Made by a program: the position numbers and the translations under genes. From Bradyrhizobium sp. dw_411 (GTDB taxonomy: Bacteria > Pseudomonadota > Alphaproteobacteria > Rhizobiales > Xanthobacteraceae), in NCBI RefSeq assembly GCF_018449695.1, contig NZ_JAAVUY010000010.1, forward strand, positions 62,001-126,000: 64,000 nt of DNA, given 5' to 3'. This document shows positions 16,320 through 25,599 of the stretch, piece after piece. The stretch's first letter is position 1; every line of letters begins with the position of its first letter. The notes under the pieces were generated by a model. The model did no database searches, was not told the origin of the DNA, and worked only from the letters and a program-made list of their open reading frames with translations.

Positions 16320-19300
16320 CAATGCGCCTCATCCCAATTGTTGGCAGCGCGTGCATCGACCTGCAGCGGCAGCGATAACAATACGGCGGGGAAGGGCGCG
16401 TCCTGCATGGTGTGTTGCACCACCGGCAGGGTTGCGGCGACTTCGTCGTCGGGCACCTCGAAGATCAGTTCGTCGTGAACCTGCAGCAGCATCTGTGCCG
16501 TGAGTTTCTTCTGCGCCAACGCGTCTTCCATCCGGATCATGGCGCGGCGGATGATGTCGGCGGCGGTGCCCTGCAGGCGCGCGTTGATCGCGGCGCGTTC
16601 GTTGAACGACCGCACCGAGGCGTTGGACGCCTTGATATCGGGGTAATGGCATTTGCGGCCGAACAGCGTTTCGACATAGCCATGCGCGCGGCAGAAATCG
16701 CGTGTCGCATCCATATAGGCCCGGATGCCCGGAAAACGTTCGAAATACTTCTTGATATAGGCGGAGGCTTCCTCGCGGGCGATGCCAAGCTGATTGGCCA
16801 GCCCGAACGCGGAGATGCCGTAGATGATGCCGAAATTGATCGCCTTGGCGCGGCGGCGAATCTCGCTCGGCATGTCTTTAACCGGCACGCCGAACATTTC
16901 CGACGCGGTCATGGCGTGAATGTCGAGCCCGTCGCGGAACGCCTGCTTGAGCACGGGAATGTCGGCGATCTCTGCGAGCAGCCGCAACTCAATCTGCGAA
17001 TAGTCCGCCGACACGAGTTTATGGCCGGGCGACGCAATGAAGGCGCGGCGGATTTTCCGGCCGTCTTCGGTGCGCACTGGAATGTTCTGCAGGTTCGGCT
17101 CGTTTGATGACAGCCGGCCGGTCGTGGTCGCCGCCAGCGCGTAGGTCGTGTGGACGCGATGGGTCTGCGGGTGCACATAGGTCGGCAGCGCGTCGGTATA
17201 GGTCGATTTCAGTTTCGAGACCTGCCGCCACTCCAGGATCTTCTTTGGAAATTCATGGCCCTGCTCGGCGAGTTCGTCGAGCACCTGCGCCGAGGTCGAC
17301 CATGCGCCGGTCTTGGTCTTGCTGCCGCCCGGCAATCCCATCTTGCCGAAAATGATGTCGCCGAGTTGTTTGGGGCTGCCGACATTGACCGGCTCGCCCG
17401 CGATCTCCTGAATTTCGGCTTCGACCCGCGCCGCGGTCTGGGCGAATTCTCCCGACAGCCGCGACAGCACCTGGCGGTCGATCGAGATGCCGCGGCGTTC
17501 CATCCGCGCCAGCACCGAGATCAGCGGCCGTTCCAGCGTCTCATAGACGACGGTCATGCGCTCGGCGGCGAGGCGCGGCTTCAGCACGCGCCACAGCCGC
17601 AGGATCACATCGGCATCCTCGGCCGAGTAGGCCGTCGCCTTGTCGATCGCGACCTGATCGAAAGTCAGCTTGCCCTTGCCGCTGCCGAGAACATCGCCAT
17701 CGCTGAGTACGGCGTGGCCGAGCCAGGTTTCGGCCAGCGAATCCAGCCCGTGCGAGTTGCGGCCGGCGTCCAGTGCATAGGACATCAACTGCGCATCGTC
17801 ATGATTGCGAAGGATCACGCCATGCTGCGCGAACATCACGGCGTTGAACTTGATGTTGAAGCCGATCTTGAGAATCCCTGCGGATTCCAAGAGCGGCCGC
17901 AGCGCGTCGAGTACATCAGTCGTTCCGATCTGGTCGGGCGCCAACCCGGCCGCGAACAGACCCGCGCCGTCGCCGGATTGTTTGTGGCTAAGCGGGATGT
18001 AACAGGCGTCGTTGGGCGCCAGCGCCAGTGCGATGCCGCACAGTTCAGCCTGCATCGGATCGATCGAATTGGCCTTGGCCTCGATCGCAAAAACGCCGGT
18101 CTCTCGCGCGCGCGCGATCCAGGCGGTGAGCTCAGGCAGTGTGCGGATGGTCTGATATTTGTTGCGGTCGACCGGCGTTTTGCGCGCCGCCTCGGCGCGT
18201 GCGGCGGCGAGCGAAATCGGCGTGCCTTTGAGGCCCGTGTTCTTGTCTTGCCCGTCCGTGCCCGGTTTAGCCGACGCATTTCCTCGCCCGTTGGCGGATG
18301 AGGGTGGGGCAACCTGGTCCGCGAACAGATCGCCGCCAGCGATTCGCGGCGCCGGAGGCGAACCCGCCGATTTGCCGCTTGCGCCGCTTTTGTTGGCGCC
18401 GTCGGCTTCGACATCCGAGGGATCGATCTGCGCATATTCGCCGACGCGGCGCGTCAGCGTCGAAAATTCCATCGCCTTTAAGAATGCGATCAGCTTTCTC
18501 GCATCGGGCTCTTGCACCGCTAGGTCATCGAGCGGCACGTCGAGCGCGACCTTGTCGTCGAGTAGCACCAGTTGCCGCGAAATGCGCGCCTTCTCGGCAT
18601 TCTCGATCAGCGCCTCGCGCCGCTTCGGTTGCTTGATCTCGCCGGCGCGCTTGAGCAGCGTTTCAAGGTCGCCATATTCGACGATCAGTTGCGCGGCGGT
18701 CTTGATGCCGATGCCGGGCACGCCCGGTACGTTATCGGTCGAATCGCCGGCCAGCGCCTGCACCTCCACCACCTTTTCCGGCGGCACGCCGAATTTCTCG
18801 ATCACTTCGGCGATGCCGATGCGGCGGTCCTTCATAGTGTCGAACATGGTCACCTTGTCGGTGACGAGCTGCATCAGGTCCTTGTCCGACGACACAATAG
18901 TGGCCGTTGCGCCTCGTTCGCCGGCCTCGCGCGCATAGGTCGCGATCAGATCGTCGGCCTCAAAGCCGCCTTGCTCCAGGCAGGGCAGGTCGAATGCGCG
19001 CACCGCCTCACGGATCAGCGCGAATTGCGGGATCAGGTCATCCGGAGCCGGCGGCCGGTGCGCCTTGTAATCAGGATAGAGCTTGTTGCGGAAGGTGATT
19101 TCCGATTTGTCGAACACGATCGCCAGATGCGTCGGCCGGTTGTCCGGCGGCATGTCGCGCAACAGCTTCCACAGCATGTTGCAGAAGCCGAGTACCGCAT
19201 TGACCTGCAGCCCGTCGGATTTGCGGTTCAGCGGCGGCAGCGCGTGGTAGGCGCGAAAAATGTAGGAGGAACCGTCGACCAGAAAGACGTGGTCGCCCTT

Positions 19301-19357
19301 CGCAAGGGCTTTGACGGCAACGGGCTTCGCGGCGGCTTTTTCGGATGTTTTGGGCAT
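16319..19357 (-). CDS. polA: DNA polymerase I with degenerate 3'-5' exonuclease domain
   Basis: The protein has 1012 residues. The 5' nuclease (residues about 20-310) is intact: FDKSEITFRNKLYPDYKAHR, GFEADDLIA, SSDKDLMQL, GDSTDNVPGVPGIG. A low-complexity linker (about 330-405) is longer than in E. coli. The proofreading domain (about 410-590) aligns, but FDTETDS of E. coli reads IEAKANS here (Glu426, Lys428 replace D355, E357) and NLKYD reads NIKFN (Asn505 replaces D424). Only the YSAEDAD site keeps its ligand. The polymerase is intact: DYSQIELR, RRAKAINFGIIYG, QVHDELIFEV. The enzyme should do gap filling and Okazaki fragment maturation without proofreading. It is coupled to the downstream LysE gene. 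Confidence 0.96.
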   Translation of the reverse strand: MPKTSEKAAAKPVAVKALAKGDHVFLVDGSSYIFRAYHALPPLNRKSDGLQVNAVLGFCNMLWKLLRDMPPDNRPTHLAIVFDKSEITFRNKLYPDYKAHRPPAPDDLIPQFALIREAVRAFDLPCLEQGGFEADDLIATYAREAGERGATATIVSSDKDLMQLVTDKVTMFDTMKDRRIGIAEVIEKFGVPPEKVVEVQALAGDSTDNVPGVPGIGIKTAAQLIVEYGDLETLLKRAGEIKQPKRREALIENAEKARISRQLVLLDDKVALDVPLDDLAVQEPDARKLIAFLKAMEFSTLTRRVGEYAQIDPSDVEADGANKSGASGKSAGSPPAPRIAGGDLFADQVAPPSSANGRGNASAKPGTDGQDKNTGLKGTPISLAAARAEAARKTPVDRNKYQTIRTLPELTAWIARARETGVFAIEAKANSIDPMQAELCGIALALAPNDACYIPLSHKQSGDGAGLFAAGLAPDQIGTTDVLDALRPLLESAGILKIGFNIKFNAVMFAQHGVILRNHDDAQLMSYALDAGRNSHGLDSLAETWLGHAVLSDGDVLGSGKGKLTFDQVAIDKATAYSAEDADVILRLWRVLKPRLAAERMTVVYETLERPLISVLARMERRGISIDRQVLSRLSGEFAQTAARVEAEIQEIAGEPVNVGSPKQLGDIIFGKMGLPGGSKTKTGAWSTSAQVLDELAEQGHEFPKKILEWRQVSKLKSTYTDALPTYVHPQTHRVHTTYALAATTTGRLSSNEPNLQNIPVRTEDGRKIRRAFIASPGHKLVSADYSQIELRLLAEIADIPVLKQAFRDGLDIHAMTASEMFGVPVKDMPSEIRRRAKAINFGIIYGISAFGLANQLGIAREEASAYIKKYFERFPGIRAYMDATRDFCRAHGYVETLFGRKCHYPDIKASNASVRSFNERAAINARLQGTAADIIRRAMIRMEDALAQKKLTAQMLLQVHDELIFEVPDDEVAATLPVVQHTMQDAPFPAVLLSLPLQVDARAANNWDEAH

Positions 19358-19507
19358 GGCCGCAACTTAGGGATTTTTGCGGCGATTGACAGCCTTTGGA
19401 CGCGGATGTGCCGTGATTTTTGTGCCCGGATATGACCCCCGTGTCAGTTGCACCGGCGGCCGTTCCATGCCCCCTTGCGGCATCTGACGATCCCGAAGGA
19501 CAAAGCC

Positions 19508-20101
19508 ATGACCGCGCAACTTGACGTATTGATGGACAGGCTGCGATCGGTCGAGGCCGAGATCGAGGTCGAACTGACAAAGCGGCGGGAGGAGCTTCGC
19601 TTTCGCTTCGAGAACAGCCGAATCGTCTTCGAGGAAGAGGTGCTGCAGGTGCAGCGCACGATCAAAATTGGCCTGGCGCGTTATCTCCGCGATGCCCATC
19701 CGCTGGTCGCGCTGAGCGCCCCGGTGATCTACTCGCTGATCATCCCGATCGCACTGGCCGATCTCTGGGTGATGGCCTATCAGGCAATTTGCTTTCCGAT
19801 CTACGGAATACCAAAGGTGCGCCGCCGCGATTATCTGGTCTTCGACCGGCATCATCTGGCCTATCTCAACACCCTCGAAAAGATCAATTGCGCCTACTGC
19901 TCCTACTGCAACAACGCGATTGCGTTCATCCGCGAAGTGGCGGCGCGTACCGAAGTCTATTGGTGCCCGATCAAGCACGCCCGCCGCGTGCTCGGCCCGC
20001 ACCCGCATTATCAGGGCTTTGCGGATTTCGGCGACGCCGAAGGATTTCAGAAAAAGCAGGAACAGTTGAAGAACGGTGTCAAGATCGAGGGTGCGAGCTG
20101 A
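19508..20101 (+). CDS. Uncharacterised membrane-anchored protein with Cys cluster
   Basis: The protein has 197 residues from the ATG at 19508, which follows a GAAGGA ribosome site. The N-terminus is a charged helix (residues 5-50, RLRSVEAEIEVELTKRREEL-type heptads). One or two membrane segments follow (about 68-100, VALSAPVIYSLIIPIALADL). The C-terminal domain has CAYCSYCNN and a later YWCPIKHARR, a Cys4-like arrangement that could bind a metal, then a hydrophilic tail. No known function is recognised. It is divergent from polA. Confidence 0.75.
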   Translation: MTAQLDVLMDRLRSVEAEIEVELTKRREELRFRFENSRIVFEEEVLQVQRTIKIGLARYLRDAHPLVALSAPVIYSLIIPIALADLWVMAYQAICFPIYGIPKVRRRDYLVFDRHHLAYLNTLEKINCAYCSYCNNAIAFIREVAARTEVYWCPIKHARRVLGPHPHYQGFADFGDAEGFQKKQEQLKNGVKIEGAS

Positions 20102-20150
20102 ACCCCCACCATCGTCGTCCCTGCGTGTGCGGGGGCCACGGCGCGGCCGG

Positions 20151-21233
20151 CTATTCCGCCGGCTGCAAGGCCGGGCGCGGTTGCTTCGGTGCGATCCAGA
20201 ACGCGGCGGGGCGCTCGAACAGGAATTTGGCGCCGGCCTTGAGCGCGATCCGCCAGATCACCAGCGCGCCGGCGACCCCGGCGATGGAGACAATCAGTGA
20301 AATCGTTCCGACATCGTGGAACGGCCCGGCCCGCAACAACAGCGTTCGCGTCGCGGCCATCGGCAGGAAGAAGGCGAGGTAGATCACGATGGAATGCTCG
20401 CCGCAGAAGCGTAAGGCCGTCAGCCACTGCATCCGTGCCAGCAGCGTGGCGCAGGTGACGATGGCGCAGGCGCCGGCCAAGCCGAGGATCAACGAGATCA
20501 GCGGCCATTCGCTGAGGCCTGCCATGACCAGACCGCCGTCGATGATGGCCCAGAGCGCCAGCGCCGCGAGCGCCAGCCGGGGATGCGCCCGTGCGCGGTC
20601 GGATAGCGCGAACACATAATCGGCGAACAGATAGCCTGAATAGAAATAGACAAAGCGCGCACAGAATTCATCGATCACAGTCCAGCCGGTGACGATGTGG
20701 GCTGTCTCCAGCAACGCCGCGATGCTCCAGATCGCCAGCGGCGGCATGCGCCGGGTCGTCTTGGTGACCACGAAGAATATCGGCAGCAGATAGATGAACC
20801 ACAGCGTGCCGAACGGCTCGATGAAGGATTCGAGATACAGGAACCCGGCATGGCTCCAACTGGTCTCGGCGGCGAATGCCGGTGCCTTGAAGCCGAACTG
20901 GATCGTCACCCACAGCACGTAGAAATAGGCGAAGTGCACCACCTTGCGGTCGAGATAGGTCCGCCAGTCGCGATCGATCACCAACGGCAGGAACAGGCCC
21001 GAGATCAGGAAGAAATCCGGCATCCGGAACGGCTTTGCGAACGCCACCAGCACATGCATGAAGCCGGTCTTGCCGGCGGCCAGTTCCACGCCCAGCACCG
21101 AATGCATCATCACCACCATGATGATGCAGATGCCCTTGGCATAATCGACCCAGTCGACACGTCCGGGTGCGGAACGTGCGTCAACTGTGAGTGTGCCGTT
21201 TGATGTCATCGTTGTGTCTTTTTGATGTGGCAT
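20151..21233 (-). CDS. Acyltransferase 3 family membrane protein
   Basis: The protein has 360 residues with about ten hydrophobic segments. The first segment carries the catalytic-type His (IIMVVMMHSVLG), and RMPDFFLISGLF is the conserved second motif of the acyltransferase 3 (OafA/OpgC-like) family. These integral membrane enzymes O-acylate surface sugars or glucans. The start may be the ATG at 21233 or the one at 21209. The 153 bases upstream are shared with divergent ugd, which makes UDP-glucuronate, consistent with a polysaccharide-modifying role but not proof of it. Confidence 0.82.
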   Translation of the reverse strand: MPHQKDTTMTSNGTLTVDARSAPGRVDWVDYAKGICIIMVVMMHSVLGVELAAGKTGFMHVLVAFAKPFRMPDFFLISGLFLPLVIDRDWRTYLDRKVVHFAYFYVLWVTIQFGFKAPAFAAETSWSHAGFLYLESFIEPFGTLWFIYLLPIFFVVTKTTRRMPPLAIWSIAALLETAHIVTGWTVIDEFCARFVYFYSGYLFADYVFALSDRARAHPRLALAALALWAIIDGGLVMAGLSEWPLISLILGLAGACAIVTCATLLARMQWLTALRFCGEHSIVIYLAFFLPMAATRTLLLRAGPFHDVGTISLIVSIAGVAGALVIWRIALKAGAKFLFERPAAFWIAPKQPRPALQPAE

Positions 21234-21386
21234 GGCGGCATCTTCGGCCGGATCGGTTTCTTTCCCCTTTATCCCTACAAATCATGTGCCGCTTTTTCGC
21301 GCTTTTTCCAGTTTCCTCTCATCCATAAAATGCTTTAAGACCGGGTCTACGGACGAACCCGTTAACCATGATCGACAGGCATTGAA

Positions 21387-22697
21387 ATGCGTATTGCGAT
21401 GATTGGCACAGGCTATGTAGGGCTGGTGTCAGGCGCCTGCTTCGCGGATTTTGGTCACCACGTCACCTGTGTGGACAAGGATGCCGACAAGATCGCGGCG
21501 TTACACCGGGGGGAAATACCGATTTTCGAGCCGGGTCTCGATGTTCTGGTCGCCACCAATGTGAAGGCCGGGCGACTGGATTTCACGACCGATCTCGCCG
21601 CACCCGTCGCCGAGGCCGATGCGGTGTTCATCGCGGTCGGCACGCCGTCCCGGCGCGGCGACGGTCACGCCGATTTGTCCTATGTGCACGCGGCCGCACG
21701 CGAGATCGCCGCGGTGCTGAAGGGCTTTACCGTTGTCATCACCAAATCGACCGTACCGGTCGGAACCGGCGACGAGGTCGAGCGCCTGATTCGCGAAGTT
21801 AACCCGACCGCCGATGTGGTGATCGCCTCCAACCCCGAATTCCTGCGCGAGGGTGCGGCGATCCGCGACTTCAAGTTCCCCGACCGCATCGTGGTCGGCA
21901 CTTCGGATGAGCGCGCGCGCAAGGTGCTTGGCGACGTCTACCGGCCGCTGTCGCTCAATCAGGCGCCGCTGATGTTCACGGCGCGGCGCACCGCGGAACT
22001 GATCAAATACGCCGCCAATGCGTTCCTCGCCACCAAGATCACCTTCATCAACGAGATCGCGGATCTCTCCGAAAAAGTCGGTGCCGATGTGCAGGAAGTC
22101 GCGCGCGGCATCGGGCTCGATAACCGCATCGGTTCTAAATTCCTGCATGCAGGTCCGGGTTTCGGCGGCTCGTGCTTCCCCAAGGACACCCGTGCGCTGG
22201 TGAAGATCGCGCTTGATCACGACGTGCCGTTGCGGATCGTCGAAGCCGTGCTCGCGGTCAACGACAACCGCAAGCGCGCGATGGCGCGCAAGGTCTCGGC
22301 TGCGCTCGGCGGCACCCTGCGCGGCAAGACCATCGCGGTGCTCGGCCTGACCTTCAAGCCCGACACCGACGACATGCGCGAGGCGCCGTCGATACCGCTG
22401 GTGACCGGCCTGCTCGATCTCGGCGCAAAAGTCCGCGCGCACGATCCGGTCGGCATGGAGCAGGCGCGGCGCGAACTGCCCGATATCGAATACAGCGAGG
22501 ATCCCTATGCCTGCGCCAAGGGCGCTGATGCGCTGGTGATCGTGACCGAATGGGTTCAGTTCCGCGCGCTCGATCTCGATCGCCTGAAGCGCGAAATGGC
22601 GCAACCCATCGTGATCGATCTGCGCAATATCTATCGCCGCGAGGACATGACCGCGCTCGGCTTCGTCTACGAAAGCGTCGGCCGCGGCGCGGTTTGA
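21387..22697 (+). CDS. ugd: UDP-glucose 6-dehydrogenase
   Basis: The protein has 436 residues. The N-terminal Rossmann motif is GTGYVGLVSGACFADFG. STVPVGTG and NPEFLREGAAI line the active site, and the catalytic Cys lies in GPGFGGSCFPKD. The C-terminal domain has LTFKPDTDDMREAPS. It oxidises UDP-glucose twice to UDP-glucuronate for surface polysaccharides. A half site TTAACCAT lies at 21362-21369, but a full CtrA site is not evident. A palindromic repeat follows the stop. Confidence 0.96.
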   Translation: MRIAMIGTGYVGLVSGACFADFGHHVTCVDKDADKIAALHRGEIPIFEPGLDVLVATNVKAGRLDFTTDLAAPVAEADAVFIAVGTPSRRGDGHADLSYVHAAAREIAAVLKGFTVVITKSTVPVGTGDEVERLIREVNPTADVVIASNPEFLREGAAIRDFKFPDRIVVGTSDERARKVLGDVYRPLSLNQAPLMFTARRTAELIKYAANAFLATKITFINEIADLSEKVGADVQEVARGIGLDNRIGSKFLHAGPGFGGSCFPKDTRALVKIALDHDVPLRIVEAVLAVNDNRKRAMARKVSAALGGTLRGKTIAVLGLTFKPDTDDMREAPSIPLVTGLLDLGAKVRAHDPVGMEQARRELPDIEYSEDPYACAKGADALVIVTEWVQFRALDLDRLKREMAQPIVIDLRNIYRREDMTALGFVYESVGRGAV

Positions 22698-22700
22698 CTC

Positions 22701-22830
22701 TTCCCTTTCCCTCTCCCCTTGTGGGAGAGGGTGGCTTCGCGAAGCGAAGACGGGTGAGGGGTCTGTCTCCGCGGATAAAGACCCCTCATCCGGCGCTGCG
22801 CGCCACCTTCTCCCACAAGGGGAGAAGGGA
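22701..22830. repeat. Palindromic repeat, CTCCCCTTGTGGGAGAGGGT family, copy 1
   Basis: It opens with CTCTCCCCTTGTGGGAGAGG, followed by a GACGGGTGAGGGGTCTGTC arm whose partner is GACCCCTCATCCGG, and closes with CCACCTTCTCCCACAAGGGG. Closely matching copies are at 38033-38165 and 48440-48568. It lies between ugd and hrpB. Confidence 0.85.
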
Positions 22831-22870
22831 GGAAGAATCCTGCCGACGGGACCAAACAACAGAGCCACAT

Positions 22871-25471
22871 TTGCCCCGCAGTTTCGACACGCCCCTTCCG
22901 ATCGACGCGGTGCTGGACGAACTGGCGCGCACGCTGGCTGATCATAGCGCCGCGGTGCTGGTAGCCCCGCCGGGGGCAGGTAAAACCACGCGGGTGCCGT
23001 TGGCGCTGCTGGATGCGCCGTGGATCGGAAGCAAGAAAATCATCGTGCTGGAGCCGCGGCGGATCGCGGCCCGCGCCAGCGCCGAGCGCATGGCGCATAC
23101 GATCGGCGAACGCGTCGGCGAAACCGTCGGCTACCGGGTCCGGTTCGGCTCGAAAATATCGCGCGCGACGCGGATCGAGGTCGTTACCGAGGGCATTTTC
23201 TCGCGGCAGATTCTCGACGATCCGGAATTGACCGGCGTCGCGGCGGTGTTGTTCGACGAATTTCACGAGCGCTCGCTTGATGCCGATCTCGGCCTGGCGC
23301 TGGCGCGCGACGCGCAAACGGGGCTGCGCGAGGATCTGCGCATCCTTGTGATGTCGGCTACGCTGGACGGGGCGCGGGTCGCAAAATTACTCGGCGACGC
23401 GCCAGTCATTGCCAGCGAAGGCCGCGCGTTTCCGGTCGAGACGCGCTATCTCGGCCGCAAGGCCGACGCGCCGCTGGAGCGGCAGATGGCGGATGCGATT
23501 GCCACCGCGCTGCGCGCCGATCCCGGCTCGGTGCTGGCTTTCCTGCCGGGCGCGGCTGAAATTCGCCGTACCCAGAATTTTCTTGGCGAGCGCGTTCACG
23601 ATGCATCCATTGAAATCGTGCCGTTGTTCGGCGCGCTCGATGCCGGCGTGCAGGACCGCGCCATTGCGCCGGCCCCGGAGGGACATCGCAAGGTCGTGCT
23701 GGCAACTTCAATTGCCGAGACGTCGCTGACCATCGAAGGCGTCCGCATTGTCGTCGATTCCGGCGTCGCCCGGGTGCCGCGCTACGAGCCTGATATTGGT
23801 CTCACGCGGCTGGAAACCGTGCGCGCCTCGCGCGCCGCGGTCGATCAGCGCCGCGGCCGCGCCGGACGTACCGAGCCCGGGGTCTGTTACCGGCTGTGGG
23901 ATGAGCCGCAGACGGCGTCGCTCGCGGCCTATACCCAGCCGGAGATTCTGAGCGCCGATCTCTCGTCGCTGGTGCTTGATCTCGCGCAATGGGGCGTGCG
24001 CGATCCCGCGACGCTGGCGTTTCTGGATCCGCCGCCCGCGCCGGCGTTAAAGGAAGCGCGCAGTCTGTTGCACGAACTCGGCGCGCTCGACGGCGACGAT
24101 CGAATTACCGCGGAAGGCAAAAGCCTACGCGCGCTGGCGTTGCCGCCCCGGCTGGCGCGGATGATCGTTGATTCGCATCGTCTGGGTGCTGGCGAGGAGG
24201 CCGCGGAGATCGCCGCTGTGCTCACCGAGCGCGGCCTCGGCGGCGACAATGTCGATCTCGAAGTCCGGCTCGACCAGTTTCGCCGCGACCGTTCGCAGCG
24301 CGCCACCAGCGCGCGCAGCCAGGCGCAACGCTGGGCCTCGCAGGTGGCGGCGAGCGAGCTTTCTTCCCCCTCCCCCCTTGCGGGGAGGGGTTGGGGAGGG
24401 GGGTCAAGAGCCTCTGGCCTCTCGGTTGCGGCTACCCCCACCCCCAACCCCTCCCCGCAAGGGGGAGGGGAGCAGACAGCGCAAGCGGATTTGCCCTCGA
24501 CCGGCATGATGCTGGCGCTGGCATTTCCCGATCGCGTCGCGCGCAATCGCGGCAAGGGCAGTTTTGTGCTCGCCAATGGACGCGGTGCGGCGGTCGATCC
24601 GGCTTCCGCGCTGGCGCGCGAGCCTTATATCGCGGTCGCCGAATTGACCGGCACCGCCGCGCAAGGCCGCATTCTGCTGGCGGTGCGGATCACGCTGGAA
24701 GAGATCGAATTGCGCTTCGCCGATCAGATCGAGACATCAGACGACGTCACGTTCGATCGGAATGCGATGGCGTTGCGGGCGCGCCGCAAGCGGGCGCTGC
24801 ACGCGATCACGCTGTCAGAGGCACCGTTGGCGCTGTCGCCCTCGGCGGACACCGCGCTTGTATTGGCCGATGGCCTGATCGCGGCAGGTATCGACCGATT
24901 GCCATGGTCCAAACCATCCAAGCAGTGGCGCGATCGCGTGATGTTTCTGCGCAAGGCCGAGGCTGATCCATCCCAGAGCGTCTGGCCCGATTTGTCCGAT
25001 GACGCGCTCGCCGCGCAACGCGAGAGCTGGCTGGTGCCGGCCCTCTATGACAAGGTCTCGCTGAAAGATCTTTCGGCGACCGATCTGTCGGAGGCGCTGA
25101 TGACGCTGTTGCCCTGGGAATTGCGGGCGCGGCTCGAGCGGGAAGCGCCGACGCATTTCGAGGCGCCGACCGGCACCATGCTGGCGATCGATTATGAGGC
25201 CGAGCAGGGACCGACGATTGCGGTGCGGCTGCAGGAATTGTTCGGGCTCAACACCCATCCGTCGATCGCCAAGGGCGCCATCGCGCTGGTGCTGGAATTG
25301 CTGTCGCCGGCACACCGTCCGGTGCAGGTGACGCGCGACCTGCCGGGCTTTTGGCGCGGCTCTTACGCGGCCGTGCGCTCCGACCTGCGCGGGCGCTATC
25401 CGCGGCATCCCTGGCCGGAGGACCCCGCCAGCGCCGTGCCGACCCGGCGCGTCAAGCCGCGCGGGACGTGA
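22871..25471 (+). CDS. hrpB: ATP-dependent RNA helicase HrpB with in-frame repeat insertion
   Basis: The protein has 866 residues from a TTG start that yields the family N-terminus (PRSFDTPLPIDAVLDEL). Upstream frame runs through ugd and a repeat, so it is not coding. DEAH-box motifs: VLVAPPGAGKTTRVPLALL, DEFHERSLD, MSATLDG, ATSIAETSLTIEGV, QRRGRAGRTEPG. The HrpB C-terminal domain ends GRYPRHPWPEDP. The family is a DExH RNA helicase of uncertain substrate, linked to mRNA processing. About 36 residues near 498-534 (SPSPLAGRGWGGG...NPSPQGGG) are encoded by a palindromic repeat and should be a non-native loop in the linker before the LALAFPDRVARNRG segment. Confidence 0.93.
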   Translation: MPRSFDTPLPIDAVLDELARTLADHSAAVLVAPPGAGKTTRVPLALLDAPWIGSKKIIVLEPRRIAARASAERMAHTIGERVGETVGYRVRFGSKISRATRIEVVTEGIFSRQILDDPELTGVAAVLFDEFHERSLDADLGLALARDAQTGLREDLRILVMSATLDGARVAKLLGDAPVIASEGRAFPVETRYLGRKADAPLERQMADAIATALRADPGSVLAFLPGAAEIRRTQNFLGERVHDASIEIVPLFGALDAGVQDRAIAPAPEGHRKVVLATSIAETSLTIEGVRIVVDSGVARVPRYEPDIGLTRLETVRASRAAVDQRRGRAGRTEPGVCYRLWDEPQTASLAAYTQPEILSADLSSLVLDLAQWGVRDPATLAFLDPPPAPALKEARSLLHELGALDGDDRITAEGKSLRALALPPRLARMIVDSHRLGAGEEAAEIAAVLTERGLGGDNVDLEVRLDQFRRDRSQRATSARSQAQRWASQVAASELSSPSPLAGRGWGGGSRASGLSVAATPTPNPSPQGGGEQTAQADLPSTGMMLALAFPDRVARNRGKGSFVLANGRGAAVDPASALAREPYIAVAELTGTAAQGRILLAVRITLEEIELRFADQIETSDDVTFDRNAMALRARRKRALHAITLSEAPLALSPSADTALVLADGLIAAGIDRLPWSKPSKQWRDRVMFLRKAEADPSQSVWPDLSDDALAAQRESWLVPALYDKVSLKDLSATDLSEALMTLLPWELRARLEREAPTHFEAPTGTMLAIDYEAEQGPTIAVRLQELFGLNTHPSIAKGAIALVLELLSPAHRPVQVTRDLPGFWRGSYAAVRSDLRGRYPRHPWPEDPASAVPTRRVKPRGT
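24366..24471. repeat. GC-rich palindromic repeat inserted inside hrpB
   Basis: Arms of about 38 bases, beginning CCCCCTCCCCCCTTGCGGGG and mirrored by CCCCGCAAGGGGGAGGGG, flank a short unpaired centre. The element is usually intergenic in this family of genomes. Here it sits inside the hrpB frame without disrupting it. Confidence 0.85.
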
Positions 25472-25599
25472 AGTAATCGCGTCCGTTAACGCTTCACTCA
25501 TCCTTTTCGTCAAAATGGCAGCCTGCGGCCTTGCCTTTAGTCGCAGTTTTGTCGCCGGCGTGGTGTTATCGGCGAGGTCCTCTGGTCGAGTGTGGCGTC

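Noticed and set aside
17150..18301. Forward frame of 383 codons opposite polA
   Set aside because: Antisense shadow; polA has full family motifs over the same bases.
21362..21369. TTAACCAT before ugd as a CtrA site
   Set aside because: Only a half site; the partner at the right spacing is missing.
21501..22868. Reverse frame of 455 codons opposite ugd
   Set aside because: A shadow of ugd caused by high GC in third positions; its His/Asp/Arg-rich composition matches no family.
22550..22870. N-terminal extension of hrpB by 107 codons
   Set aside because: It overlaps the end of ugd and the palindromic repeat, and is not shared with the HrpB family.
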